Assembly: GCA_003290165.1 (NCBI GenBank)
Contig: QNQO01005767.1
Location: 1-64,000 of the forward strand
Direction of reading: 5' to 3'
DNA from: Berberis thunbergii
Lineage: Eukaryota; Streptophyta; Magnoliopsida; Ranunculales; Berberidaceae
DNA: 64,000 bases
Shown: one piece after another, positions 34,994-47,463 of the stretch
Layout of the letters: the number at the start of each line of letters is the position of its first letter
Position numbering within the stretch: position 1 is the stretch's first letter
The notes under the pieces: model-generated
Database searches by the model: none
Told to the model about the DNA's origin: nothing
Seen by the model: the letters and a program-made list of their open reading frames with translations, nothing else
Translations under genes and position numbers: made by a program

Positions 34994-37089
34994 ATGACTG
35001 ATGAAAAACCAGTAGCTTTGGAGGCGGAATCTCCAACCTCCATGATAGACCAGCTTGGCAAGGCTTTCAATGAATTGAAATCTCAAGAGGATGCTTCAGA
35101 GAACAAGGTTCCTTGGAAGGAGATTGAAGAATATTTTAACAATCTTGAGAAATCTTTGAAGAAGAAGTTTGACGAGTTGGAAGAAAAGGAGAAGGCGTAT
35201 ATGGAGAAGGAATCTGAAACTCGCACAGCAATTGCAGAGAGGGAAGCTGCTGTTACTGCTAAAGAGCAAGCTTCATTGGATCGGGTACAGGAGCTAAATG
35301 AAGCTGCTGTTGCTGTCATTTCGGAAGCTAGAGAAAAATACAAGCCTCTGTCACCTGAGCCTGCTGCTGATGACACCACAGAAATCAAGGTAAATAGCTC
35401 ATTCAATGAAGATCTGGATGCAGTCAACCCTGCTCCAGAAGACAGTTCCCCTCTTAGATCGGGTGAACATTCAGTGGCTGTTGAAGTTCAGCCCCGTCCA
35501 GAGCTGACGCAATTTTGCGAGCAGATGGATGCAAAAGGGCTTATGAATTTCATAATGGAGAACCAAAAAAATCTTACTGCCATACATCAGGAAATCCCTG
35601 TAGCCTTGAAAGTTGCGAGTGACCCAGCCCGTTTGGTACTGGATTCATTGGAGGGGTTCTATTCTCCACCTGATCAAAATACTGATGAAGGTAATGACCA
35701 AACTACCATTAGAGGTAACAAGAGCGATGCTGCCCTCACTGGCATGCGCAGATCATGTGTCGTGCTGATGGAATCTGTGGCCCCCTTTTTGGTGGCCACC
35801 GAGTCAGGTGTTGATGACCCTATAAGTCCTGAAACTAAGCAGCAAGCTAAGGCTATTGCTGATGAGTGGAAGTCTAAGTTGGGTGAGGCAGATATTATTA
35901 CCACCAATCAAAATTCATTGGGAGCAGAGGCATTCCTACAGCTCCTTTCAACATTTAGGATTGCTTCTGAGTTTGATGATGAAGAACTATGCAAGCTTGT
36001 TCTTGCTGTCGCTCATTGCAGGAAGGCACCTGAGCTTTGCCGTTCTCTTGGACTAACACATAAAATATCAGGTTGGTGTTTCGCTAACTAGTTGACCAGT
36101 GGTCTGGAAACTGTCTTGCTCACTATATGCTCAGAGGCATTTGTAAGACAGTCATTTGAGGAATATGTCAGAAATCAAGCACATTAGAGACCTCTATAAA
36201 GTGTTGCTATTATAGGATTGATGGTTGCCTGCTGCTTGCTGGTGTTTGGTTTTGCTGATCCTCCATTCTATTTGCAGGTGTTGTTGAAAGTTTAATCAAC
36301 AATGGGAGGCAGATAGATGCGGTACATTTTGTGCAAGCTTTTGAACTCACTGAGAGCTTCCCTCCTGTGCCCCTGTTAAAGACATACTTGAAGGACTTGA
36401 GGAGAAACTCACAAGGAAAAGGAGCAAACTCTGGAGAGGTGTCCAACTACTGCACCTTTTGGATGACTTATCTTGCCTTTTATATGCCTAAAAAATGTTA
36501 CATTTTATTTTATTTTATTTTAAAGTCTTCTCTAGTACTTACCAGGGTTTTTTGCATGTAGAATGATGCAAACGCACAGGAGCTTGCTGCGTTGAAGGCT
36601 GTCATTAAATGTGTTAAAGATTACAAGCTTGAAGCTGAGTACCCGCTGGATCCCCTTCAGAAACGTCACTCCCAACTGGAGAAGTCAAAATCTGATAAGA
36701 AGAGAACGGGAGAAGTGGTGAAACATCAACAACCAAAGAAGCCGCGAGCAAATGGAGGATATAATGCATCACGCATGTCATATGGTGCTGCAGAGAGGCA
36801 GCCTCCACAGCCAGTTTATGGTCAGATGGGAGGTTATGCAGGCCCCAAAGAAAGGTATCCTCAAGTTGGGGCGATGGGTACTTATCCAGGACCTAGCCAA
36901 GGTGTGTACGGCCAGCAAGACATCACGCAGAGGTCATACTATTATCCCCAGATGAGAGGGTTACTGCAACCTCATATAATGTGGCTCCACCTAATTATGG
37001 AACATATGCCAGCAGCACACTGCCGCCGTCTCATCAACCTTACATGTGATACCAAGTTCATTAAACGTAGCGAATCTTCTAACAAGTGA
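34994..37089 (+). CDS. FRL: FRIGIDA-like (FRL) protein
   Basis: Coding exons 34994-36071, 36278-36438 and 36562-37089, all with GT-AG borders and preserved phase. The start is the ATG of MTDEKPVALEAES, 28 bp after a 5'-UTR acceptor. Residues ~35-116 are a strong coiled coil (Lys/Glu-rich). Residues ~170-413 form the FRIGIDA domain: FCEQMDAKGL, RLVLDSLEGFY, AFLQLLSTF, ELCRSLGLTHKISG and FELTESFPPVPLLKTYLKD. A basic stretch with KKPR near residue 455 may be a nuclear signal. A Tyr/Pro/Gly/Gln-rich tail ends the protein. FRIGIDA and FRL1/FRL2 act in the nucleus in the complex that raises FLC expression in Arabidopsis; other FRLs are less well understood. The sequence looks closest to FRL3-type members. 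As read, 588 aa; a missing base near 36950 shifts the last ~30 codons (expected stop at 37047-37049). Confidence 0.92.
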
Positions 37090-37954
37090 GAGCATTAGGA
37101 ATACTTGCCAATGAATTCTTGAGAAGTTGGGCAAGCAACTCATTTTGCGTCGAGCCTAGCAAAGGTTTTGTAGCCATATTTTTCGCAGGAACATCTAATC
37201 CAGAATGCTCTAGTTTTTATTCTAGTGCTTGAACTTCAAACTGTACCTTGTACACTATCGAATTTATTGGATGAAAACTGCAATAATCTTTTTCCTTTTT
37301 TTATCCATTTTATGCTTAGAGATATATAAGGAGCATGATACTAGACTGGTTGAACAATGCTATGCTGTTGGCATCAAGTAATTTGTTATTCTATTTGTTT
37401 GGTGAGTACTGCAAGGTCGTAAAAGATGTGATGGTGAGCATTTGGCGCATGGCAGAATCACCCATTGAACCCTAACAAAGACACTAGGGTAGAAGTGCAG
37501 CTCTGTTGCCCTTGAGGTCCTAGATTGGTGAGCCAGAGCCGGGCAATTTCTACTCTGGTAGAGCTTGGGTTGAGATTTTAAAACCCATCCTAAATGAGTT
37601 GAGGGCGTCCAACACACCAAGATATAACGCTCAAATAGAAAGTTTGATCTACATTGGATCTTAAAACATATATATACTATTGTTTAATGCAAATGCTTAA
37701 ATGGTGGCATCTTTTCGCAAAATGCGCTTACATTATATCATCATTAGTATTAGAAAGCAAGAACTAGTACAATGTGCGAATGCCTTCATCTATGTTATGG
37801 CATATTTTACATGAACTAGTTTTCCATCACTCCCCTAAACAACCAAAAATCTCGTCCAATCATAAACAACTAACGCTCTAAGTGTCTCGTACATAACACC
37901 TAAACCCTTTTTAGTAACTAGGTTGATGAATTTTATGTGGGCATGAATATATCT
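37090..37954. other. FRL 3' region and unclassified repeat
   Basis: The first ~200 bases are likely 3' UTR. The segment around 37400-37640 is less AT-rich and looks repeat-derived, but no terminal structure was found. Confidence 0.35.
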
Positions 37955-39058
37955 TTTGTCAAATTATAGAAAAATATCGAGAGGAATGTAAGAGTTTACA
38001 TATGATTTTTATTGATTTGGAGAAAGCCTACAGTAGAGTCTCCAGTTATTTGGTGGGCATTTGGAGGGAAGAAAGTGTCTAATGTTGTTATGTCGATTTC
38101 ATTAAGGATATGTATGAAGGGGTTGTAACAAATGTTCACTCAGTAGGCGGGATGTCGAATGAATTTGCAGTATCAGTATGACTATATCAAGGATCGACCT
38201 TAAGTCCATGCCTCTTTGCTTTGGTCATGAATAAGTTGATGAGCCATCTTCAAGAAGATGTACCTTGGTGCATGTTGTTTACATATAATATTGTGTTAAT
38301 TGATGAGACCAGTGAAGGTTTAGGTCAAAAATTAAATAGGTGGCGGGAGACATTAGAGGATAAAATTTTTAAAATTAGTCGTTTGAAGACAGAATATGTA
38401 ATGTGCAACTTTGGTTGTGAATCAAGAGGGATGAGTAATTCAATTGAGATCGAATGCGTGGAGGTTTCACTAAGATCTATAATTCAAAAGAATTGAGCTT
38501 CTGGAGAAGATGTAGACTATAAGATTAAAGCTGATTCGACAAAATGGAGAATGACGTTAAAAGTATTATGTGATAGAAGGATGTTTGCAAGGTTAAAAGG
38601 GAAATGCTATAAGATAATTGTTCGACCAGCCATGTTCTATGATTCAGAATGTTGGGTTACTACGAGACAACATACACATAGGATGGCGGTAGCAGAAATG
38701 TGTATGTTAAGATAAACGTGTGGTAAAACACGTAAGGATAAAATTAGGAATGAAAGAATTATGAGATAGTTAGGTGTGGTGCCCATAGAGGACAAAATTA
38801 GAAAAAATGTGTTTAACGTGGTTTAGTCACGTACGGATGAGACCAAACACGATGTCAATTAGAAAATGTCTAGATTGGCAAGTTAGTGGAGAGTTTAGAC
38901 AAATGAGACGACCGTTGAAAACTTGGATGAAGGCGGTAAAGGAAGACATATTTGAGCTTGAATTAGGTGAGGATATGTGGGAAGATCACATTGCTTAGAG
39001 AACAAAATACATGTAGCCAACCTTGAAAGAATCGGGATTAAGCTTTGATGATGATGAA
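37955..39058 (+). pseudogene. RTE-type LINE reverse transcriptase, 3' fragment
   Basis: The RT core appears as FIDLEKAYSRV (about 38010), then LSPCLFALVMNKLMSHLQED and VPWCMLF followed by TYNIVLIDETSEG (38205-38315), then a LSR-KTEYV segment. The C-terminal region has TRKDKIRNERI, WFSHVRMRP and RPLKTWMKAV-ED. This is the BovB/RTE-like family common in plants. The catalytic ADD box reads TYN, so the enzyme is dead apart from the stops and shifts (38500, 38715, 38770). The TGATGATGATGA tail at about 39046 fits RTE 3' ends. The 5' half is missing. Confidence 0.8.
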
Positions 39059-39351
39059 TATATTCTTCTGTCGATCAAATACTAATCTATTCATGGACTT
39101 TTTTGTTTTATTTTTATATGATTGACCATTTTTCTTTTGTGATCCTTGCCATGATTGTTATTATTATTTTTAATGTACATTATCAATGAATTAATTAAGA
39201 TTGTTACTGGCCATCTTTATGAGAAATATTTTTTTTACCCAAATTTATATAAAATGGTTATTGTTTGACAGTACATATAGTTCCCTAATAGTTGATTAAT
39301 TTCAAAAGTTCATCAAAAAAAAAAAAAAAAAAGTTAACCCCCTCCTATTAA

Positions 39352-39529
39352 GAGTGATTCTAATTGTGGAGGAATGAGCGAGGGAAGTGAGGTGGCGGGG
39401 TGGGAGTTGTTCATCTTGTTCGAGATGTGCGTGTGAAAAGTCAACACACATATCTCGAGTGAGATGAACGACTCTCACCCTCGCCACCTTACTTTCCTTG
39501 CTCGTTTCCTCGACCCTTAGAATTTCTGT
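39352..39529. mobile_element. Foldback MITE, copy 1
   Basis: Two ~80-bp arms form an inverted repeat. One end starts GAGTGATTCTA and the other (inverted) ACAGAAATTCTA, both followed by a GAGGAA..GAGC(G/A)AGG block. The copy at 52661 has the same two different tips in the opposite orientation. No coding capacity; open frames here reflect the palindrome. Confidence 0.75.
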
Positions 39530-39906
39530 AATAGTAAACATCAACAAAGAAAAATGGGTCAACTTAAAATGGTCAATCCTAGTTGACCATTTTTCCTTAT
39601 TAAAAGAGACTTCTCTAATCTCTAGTAGGCCCCACTCAAACATTCCTTCGACAATTGGTTCATACTCGCTACTGCTTGCCTTCCACGTCACTTCCTCCTC
39701 AGTCTCTCCGCCAATCAAAACCTCCTATTCATCTACTCCAATCCACCTGTCAAAACCTTTTGGTCTAATTCTGGCCTAAAGTATTCCCTTATCTCACTAC
39801 CAGTAGCACTGGATCTCGATATTTCCAATTAAAAAATTCGAGATTTTCGATTTGCATGACGAGTGTAGACCGAAAACGCATGGATTTTCTCTCTCTTTAG
39901 CTCTCT

Positions 39907-40032
39907 CTATATAATCTCTCAAACTCTCCTTATTGCATGCAAACACTCACTCTCTATTCTTCTTTGTTTCTCTCTGTGTTTCACTTCAACTTTGCTTCCT
40001 CTCTCTTTCTCTCTCTCTCTCTCTCTATAAAA
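39907..40032 (+). promoter_or_regulatory. Promoter region of the PUF gene: TATA candidates and CT tract
   Basis: Two TATA-like boxes: CTATATAA at 39907 and CTATAAAA at 40025, the latter right after a CT run (40001-40024). Either fits a start upstream of ATG 40112. CT-rich leaders are typical of plant core promoters. Confidence 0.5.
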
Positions 40033-40111
40033 CCCTGTTTACAAATCCCACAAAATCTTCCCTTTTTTTAGCTAAAAAAACTTGCCTTTATTGTTCTTGT
40101 TCTCACCATTA

Positions 40112-43100
40112 ATGGAGAGGCAGAACGACAACATCAACAACAGAAGAGAAGAAGACTACTTCACTCGTCGTCGTAGTCGTCGTCTGTTCAATCCTTCTTC
40201 TCAACAATTTGAGTCAATGGCTCCTCCGACTAATCACCACTACAATCCTCAACGTCACCCATCTCATTCAAATTATTTCAACTCCTCCTCTGTTTCATCA
40301 AACCCTTCACTTTATGATCTTGAATCGGATTTTAATCGGTTTAATCTCAATACCCAGACTTACCCCACCACTGCAAACCTTCCTTACAACAATACCCACT
40401 CTTTGCTTTCCCTTCAAACGCTTCCCCAGACACCCACAAGGCGTTTGTATCAAAACCCTTCCATTGAAATCAACAACAACCCTTCTGCTTTTCAAGCTTA
40501 TCAGACGGCTTATGAGGCTGCTCTTCTTAATCAGATTAATCTCCGGGACGAGCTTATTAAGAAGATGATGGCCCAAAGTCCTAATTTTGATCTTGCTCAG
40601 AGGTTCAACAATGGGGGAAACAGGGGGAATTTTGATGGAATTACTCAATATAACAGTGATTTAGTGAATGTGAATGTGAATGGAATTGCCCCTTTGAACA
40701 ATAGGTTTAACAATGAGGTTCTTGGTAGGGGTAGGCTTCGATTACCTCTTCGGGAGCCGAGTTTGGAGATGTCCAATCAGCTTGAGCAGTTGCAGTATCT
40801 GGAGAATGTGAGGTTGGAGGATTTGAGGGGGTTGATGCTGTCATTGGCGAAAGATCAAAATGGATGTAGGGTTTTGCAGAAGAAAATTGAGGAAGGGACT
40901 ATTGAGGACATTGAATTGATCTTCGCGGATGTCAAGGACTATATGGGTGAATTGATGCTGGACAAATTTGGGAATTATCTTTTTCAGAAGCTATTGGAGA
41001 TTCTCAATGAGGAACAGAGGACTGAGATTGTTGTTTCGGTTACCAGTAACAAACATGCTCTTGTTAAGATATGTCAAAACACTCAGGGGTATGGTTTCTT
41101 TAACTAATTAGCTTCAAAGTGTTTTTTCCCTAAAATTTTATGTTATCACTGCATGGGCTTATTGATCCATATAGTAATGTTTAATCGAATGTGGAGAACT
41201 AACCAATTTTGATTGATTAGTGTATCTACATTGCATGATTTCCCTTGACATGACCAATTAGATTGCTTAGAATGTCTTCATTGCGTAATCCCCTCGTGTT
41301 CGCTTATAACGGTAACCCCGCTTGTCGTTTTCCGACAACGTGCTTTTCTGATTGAGGAAGTAGTACGAACTCATTTAAAACCCTAATTCGCGTAATTGTG
41401 AGTGAAAAAATTGGAAAAGAAAAATGCTTAAATAGGATTCGTGCACTTTTTAGTAATTCTTGAAACTTTTCTAAAAGACCCTAATTACTAATCTCAAAGA
41501 TTCATTGAGTTCAAGATTGATCTCTTTTGGGCAATACATTCATAGCTACTAAACTGGACATCTGTATTGGGATCCACCCAAGGATCCAAATAACTTGATT
41601 TTCGCTCATGAAATATTTGTTAAAGATTTTTTCAGTCCAGAACTCGAGATAAGGGTTCTAGGCGGAAAAAGATCCATAAGTGGATTTTATTGGAGTTGGA
41701 TTCTTTTTGTTGATGATGTAACGAGTGAACATATGAGTAATTGTAATCTTCATAATCCTTTTTTATTAATATAAGGTCTGGGGATTCTCAAAACCCCTAC
41801 TCGCTTTTTAAAAGAAAAAGTCATTAATAATTTTCACCTAATTCCTTGAACCGTGCTTCATTAATCATATACTATGTCCATAAGCTGCATTTTAACTCTT
41901 TTTTGTTATTTTGATGTTTCCTTGTTATCCAAGGGCATGAGAGAAGTTGTGGTTATAGTGTGAAGCAAAACCAACACTTTTAAAAAAGGAGAGAAATCCA
42001 CTCCATGGAGAAGCATCAATTTAAGGAAGCAGTTCTTGGTTAACGAAGGTTTCTCTCATCTTGGATCGTGGAGATCACGCTAGAGTGGGGTTTCTCCGAT
42101 GAAAGATGTCTTTACCGGTTCTTCTGGGTTTCACGTGGTGTTATTTTTCATATAAATAAAAATTGGTGTTGTAGTTGGTAGGTTGTGTATTTGTTGGACC
42201 TTGGCTGGTGCCATGGTATGCGACTCTTCATGATTGTGGTGGAAACTTTCTCTGGTTTCCTTATTATTTTCTCCAGTTTCGGATTTTGTTCCACATATAT
42301 CTGTGCAGTATAATGAATATTTATTTTTTTTGATTTCTTTTGTTCCTCTCATATTATGATCCTTCAAGGAGATTGATTGTCTGTCTCCGCACGACACATA
42401 TTTTCAAGTTATAGGAGCTATTCTTGTTTTAATAAGGAATGTTTTAAGTTGGATGTGGGGGTGTGATTATATGACAACTATTATTTTTCTTTGCAGAACT
42501 AGAGCCATGCAGAATCTGTTGGAACATCTCACTACACGAGGACAGATTTCGCAAATCATTGAGGCTTTAATCAAAGTGTTAGTTCCCTTGACTAAGGATC
42601 TAAATGGGCACCGTGTTATTCAACACTGTGTCAAGTATTTCTCTAGAGAATATACTGAGGTACAATAGATCACAGAGACTATTCCCTTTTTGTATTTTTT
42701 TTTTTTTTGAATTGCTTTATGAGTGACATGGTTGTAATGCGTGCTATACATTGTTTTTGTTGTTGTATCATCCATTTTGCTATCTATTATAGTTGGAATG
42801 TCACTATAATATTCACAAAGCTCTCCGAATCGACTCTATATGATGTGCACTCTGAACTAATGAATCAATTGGCACACGTCATATTTTTCCTGTGTTCTCT
42901 TCTTTTTCACTTCTTTCTTATTCACTCTTCCTTCTTGTCATTTATCTCTAATGTATTTTTTTTTTGTAATTTAGACATTGATTAAATTTTTAGAGATTTC
43001 CTTAAGTACATTTTTGACCGTTCACCTGCAATCAGATTTTGTTATTCAATTTCCTCAGTTATTTGTACAACATTCTTGATTATCCTATTCAGTTTCTCAA

Positions 43101-46100
43101 TTATCTGTTATTTACATGAGCGTATATTCAGTATGGAAAGTTACCTTGCTCAAGCATGTATCTGGTGCTTGTAACCTAATGAAAAGAAAAGTTTTTTCAT
43201 TGAACTGTTCATTGTTTGTACGATTAAACTATAAAGCTCATTATGCAAAACTACTGTACTTAAGAAGTTGTAGCAATTGTAGCACATACATGAAATGGAT
43301 ACAACTGATGAACTATTGAATTCATGGAAAGGCAGAGTAGAGTGAAGGAAGAGAGGAAAGGAAGGGTGAGAAGAAGAGAGAGGAGAGGTTGGAGATGGTA
43401 ATCTAATTCCCCGTTTGGTAGGCCTCACAGCCTTTGGTCCTTCACCTGAATCATTCAGAGAAGCCTGAGAATTCAACACCCATACAAAGATGAAAAACAA
43501 GTTCAATACCCCTACTTTATTTAGGATTCAACCTCTCTGCAACCAAATATCTTGATCGAATCTTTCAAAGTCTCCTAGGGAATAATGATGACCACAACTT
43601 TCATCTTGTTGTTTAGAAAATGGTGTTTCCATAGAAAAAAACATTGGGGATTAATTGATGTATAGATTTTTCAAATCTATGAATTATGAATGAGACACTC
43701 CTATGGGTGTGGGAGGCTATTTATTTTTATCTTCTTTGTGAATTCGGGAAAGAAGATTGCAGGGGTCCCTGAGGCTATTTTTGAATGTAGCTTACAGCGA
43801 AGGGGTCAAATGGGTGTTGGAATTGGAAGGTAAGGCCGGCAATGGGCCTAATTCACATTAATTTATTTTATTATTTGAAAAGTAGGTAACCATTGAAAAA
43901 TTAGAGAATTAGTATTTCTGTGAATTAGAAGTTGTTGACTCCTCAGATTGAAATTTCTTTGTATGTAACTTTAATTTTTCAAGTTCCGTTCTGTGCTTCA
44001 CAAACTCATAAATGGAATCAGTGAACCAGTTATTGCTTGGTTGCTCTTTCAACTACCATGTTTGGACTCCCCTTTCTAGTTTAGGATGCATTGGGCAATG
44101 CAAGGCCAGGGAGCTATCCTTCACTTCGAAAATAGTTTCTCCTACGTCAAAGGAAAATGCTGTGCCATCTTATTGTATGGACAAAGTCGGTGCACCAACG
44201 GTGGTTATGGTTGGACATTTCAGACCGTCCTTGTAGGATTTATGGAATTAACGCATTTCATATGTGAATGTCTATTATTAACTGGTGCAATATTCTTGTG
44301 GAGTTTGAGGAAATCTGTTTCGTGGTTTTTTGCTTGCCCCTGCTCACCGTATCTCTTTTGTTCTTGTCTTAATCAAACCCCAAAATCCGACCTCTTGTCT
44401 TCAGTCATTTCCACAACTTGAGGCGCTTGTTTATCAACGTAGCCCAACTTGGTTTGACCTAGTCAATGCCAATCCTAGTGAAAACCTACATAGTGTCAAC
44501 TCTCATCCCGTTTCCAACATCATTGAGACACAGGCTGGTTGCGTTGGATGAGTGCTTAACCATAGCCTGACCCCAGTGTTGCCCAACCCAAGTTGCTACC
44601 CTATGTCTGATAAAGGTAATGCTCATAATGTGGAATAAGTTTTTTGTTTTTTACTTTTGGATTTATCGAGAATGAGTTTTTCTCAATATTCTCTTATTGC
44701 CTATAGATTATTTCATGAGGTACCAATTGCTGAGTATTTTTCAGTTTTAGTCAAATTTCCATATCAATTTCTCTCTTCCGTTATGGATTCTTGGTTGAAG
44801 CTATGTCTTCTTGTCTTTCGAGGCTTTCCAAATGTTGGAAAGCTAACACAAACTAGTCTGTATAAGTTTTATATCTATCAGAAAACTTAATTAGTAAGGG
44901 CTATATACACATGTAATTAGACCTTGACTTCCACCCACCTTTTCCATATCTTCTAAATGCTTACACTGGTTAGATCACTTTTGACATTCATACTTCTAGT
45001 TATCCCCAGCTAAATTGATTGGAAATTTTTTTTATAACTCATTGGTCTGCATAATTAAAAAAAAAATTCTTCCCTATTTATAATTTTTTTATTACTTAAT
45101 TAAGTACCATTTCCAACCCATCAATTTTTATTTATTTATAATGAATTGATTTTGGCAGACTCTTTTAGAAGCTGTAGCAGCAAACTGTGTACCTATTGCA
45201 ATGGATCGTCATGGATGTTGTGTATTACAACCTTGTGTGGATCATGCACAAGGAGAGCTGAAGGAGCACCTTGTTGATGAGATTATAAGAAATGCAATTG
45301 TTTTGGCAAATGATCCTTTTGGGTTTGTCTCTCTTACATTTGACTGTGCACTTTTTGTTGTTGTTGTAGTAATTCTATGCAAATCCAGTCTAAGTTGATA
45401 ATTGTTTTGTTCTAATTTTCTTGGCTTCAGAAACTATGTTGTGCAGCATATCCTAGAATTGAAGATACCACAAGCCACAGCAAAGCTACTGAGGATGTTT
45501 CATGGACAGTTTGTTACGCTTTCCACTCAAAAGTTCAGTAGCAACGTGGTTGAGAAATGTCTGAAAGAATCGAGCATGGAACAGTCCATGCAGATTATGG
45601 CGGAGTTGATCAATACTAAGGATATGCTGCGACTACTTCAAGATGCTTTTGGCAATTATGTTATTCAGACTGTGTTGGCTGTAGCTTCAAAGGTTAGAGT
45701 ATTCATACAATCCTAGCCTTAAAATGTGCATCTAGGACGGAGGACCAGGGGTTATCATATGAAATCCCCCTTGCAAAATTTAACCTAACATATTTATATC
45801 TAATCTTAGGCTTACTGAGATCATTTGCCACCAGAACGCTATATCACTTTGCTTAATGCAATTTATCAGGCCAATTGTCGCATCAGATCCCACACCCTCT
45901 GTCCTCCAAGAGTTTGCTTTTAAGTGAGCCATATATGGTTCTTCTGATATTTCCTAGTGTTATTATTTTTAACCCTTACTTCTGTTTTCAAATGCTTTCT
46001 CCCTTCTGCTGCATGCTCTCCTAGTGTTATTACTTTTAACCCTTACCTTCTGTTTTCAAATGCAGACCCCTATGTTCCATTCTATTGTTGAGTGCATCAA

Positions 46101-46212
46101 ATTTCATTATTCCTCGCTGCGCAGCCATCCTTATGGAAAGAGGATTTTAGACAAGATCGATGAGTTCAAAAAACAACAGGCATGTGTACTCATGTACAAT
46201 CCTCAGAGGTAG
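40112..46212 (+). CDS. PUM: Pumilio/PUF-domain RNA-binding protein
   Basis: Exons 40112-41088, 42497-42659, 45159-45322, 45431-45692 and 46066-46212; all have GT-AG borders with consistent phase. The product is 570 aa. PUF proteins bind 3' UTRs and repress or destabilise mRNAs in the cytoplasm. Residues 1-230 are Asn/Ser/Pro-rich and probably disordered. Residues ~230-560 carry eight PUF repeats with recognition helices NGCRVLQ, FGNYLFQ, GTRAMQ, NGHRVIQ, HGCCVLQ, FGNYVVQ, FSSNVVE and FGNYVIQ, then YGKRILDKI. Introns split repeats 3 and 6 inside the helix. Repeats 8-7-6 (NYQ, SNE, NYQ) predict UGU binding. The start is the ATG of MERQND; an in-frame TTG at 40082 is not needed. It resembles the shorter Arabidopsis APUM7-12 class rather than the long APUM1-6 class. 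Confidence 0.93.
41765..41822 (+). repeat. LINE/SINE-type 3' tail in PUF intron 1
   Basis: TATAAGGTCTGGGGATTCTC then AAAACCCCTACTCGCTTTTT and an A-rich end. It is like the tails at 51915, 52261 and (inverted) 50720. The rest of the 1.4-kb intron shows nothing recognisable. Confidence 0.45.
42660..45158 (+). other. Large PUF intron 3 (2.5 kb)
   Basis: Starts GTACAA and ends TTTTGGCAG. A purine-rich stretch lies at 43325-43395 and may be repeat-derived. The open frames inside (for example 44012-44550) show no known domain. Confidence 0.6.
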
Positions 46213-46817
46213 TTTCTGAAACTGTTGCCATACACCTGGGGATCAATTGAGTGTTGTTACTTTGTTAGACAGTAATGTTGTTGGTAGGTTGAGTCAATGT
46301 TGGTTGTGTCAGTTGTGTCAGTGTGTGCAGTTTGGTCCTCTGTTTGTCGGTCTATGCGGAATTGTGAATACAAAGGGGTGGAAATGCATGGTTCTCTGGG
46401 AACTGGAAATGGGAGGTGTGTGTGTGTATGTGTTATGATGCATAGCTGTAGGTCTGTCGTAGATTTCTTAAAGTATATACACAAGCCTTGGAACCATGTA
46501 TGACTATGCTCGAAGATACTGTAGCTTTCAACTGTTGCTTGTTATAAAATAGAGATTGTGTTAAACATGCCTTTCATGGTTCACCCCCTTTTCCACCTTG
46601 TTGCTTAGGATATGAGATGCTTTGTCTTTGGTGGAAATGGTTTATTCATGGTGTGTTTGATACTTAAATGTTTCTGAAATTTTCTTCTCTTTTTGTTCGT
46701 AATTTATTTTCCTTTCTATCGTCTGGGAGTAGACATGGAACACATGCGTTTCTTTAGACTAAAAGATATATTAGGCATTAGGTATGTTGTTGTTAATGAA
46801 TAAGCATCATAAATCAC
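46213..46817. other. 3' region of the PUF gene
   Basis: Probable 3' UTR with a short GT-rich run (46417-46432), then intergenic DNA up to the TRIM element. Confidence 0.5.
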
Positions 46818-46822
46818 AAACC

Positions 46823-47458
46823 TATTGGGATAGAGTTGGCTTGAATAGTCTCACATCAACTCAACTAAGGTGGAGTTGTCATGAAACAATATAAGGAATG
46901 ATCCACTCCCTAATAGCAACGATACCTTTTGGATAAAACCCCCATACCACAGAAGCCCATGATTGAGGGCTCAAAATCGTAGTGTTTAAGTTAGGGACAA
47001 TATCGTTATTATTTATAGCGGACCAAGGTGCGCGCAGTGCCTAACGCACCAACAAGTGGTATCAGTGTTGATGGTCCTTGAGATGGCTAAGATCGGACCG
47101 GTGTTCCTTGAGATGTGGTTCCTCAAGATGATTGAAGATTGGTTTGGCGGTGGAGGTGTTCCTCATATTTCTCGAGAAGGTTGAAGATCGGATGAATTGT
47201 AAGATTTGACAATTCGCGCCAAGGTGGAGATTGTTGGTATAGAGTTGGCTTGAATAGACTTACATCAACTCAACTAAGGCGGAATTGTCATGAAAGAATA
47301 TTAAGAATGGTCCATTCCCTAATAGCAACGAGACCTTTTGGGTTAAACCCCACACCACAGATGCCCATGATTTGTGGCCCAAAATTGTGGTGTTTAAGTT
47401 CGGGATAATATCATTGCTACGTGTAGCAAGGTGCACACACATGCCTAGCACGCCAACA
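46823..47458 (+). mobile_element. TRIM (miniature LTR retrotransposon), complete
   Basis: LTR1 46823-47054 and LTR2 47232-47458 (about 230 bp each) are close copies; LTR2 has TGTTGG...CCAACA tips, while LTR1 has TA in place of TG. A primer-binding-site-like AGTGGTATCAG follows LTR1 and a purine tract (AAGGTGGAGA) precedes LTR2. The internal part is only ~177 bp and non-coding. The target duplication AAACC is perfect (46818-46822 and 47459-47463). It must have moved with proteins from another element. Confidence 0.93.
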
Positions 47459-47463
47459 AAACC

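Noticed and set aside
39302..39718. 138-codon minus-strand frame
   Set aside because: Crosses the foldback MITE and a poly-A tract; palindromic DNA produces the frame.
40082..40111. Upstream TTG start for the PUF protein
   Set aside because: Not an ATG; the ATG at 40112 is in good context and gives a sensible N terminus.
44012..44551. Overlapping plus-strand frames in PUF intron 3
   Set aside because: No recognisable domain, no splice support, and they interrupt a well-defined intron.
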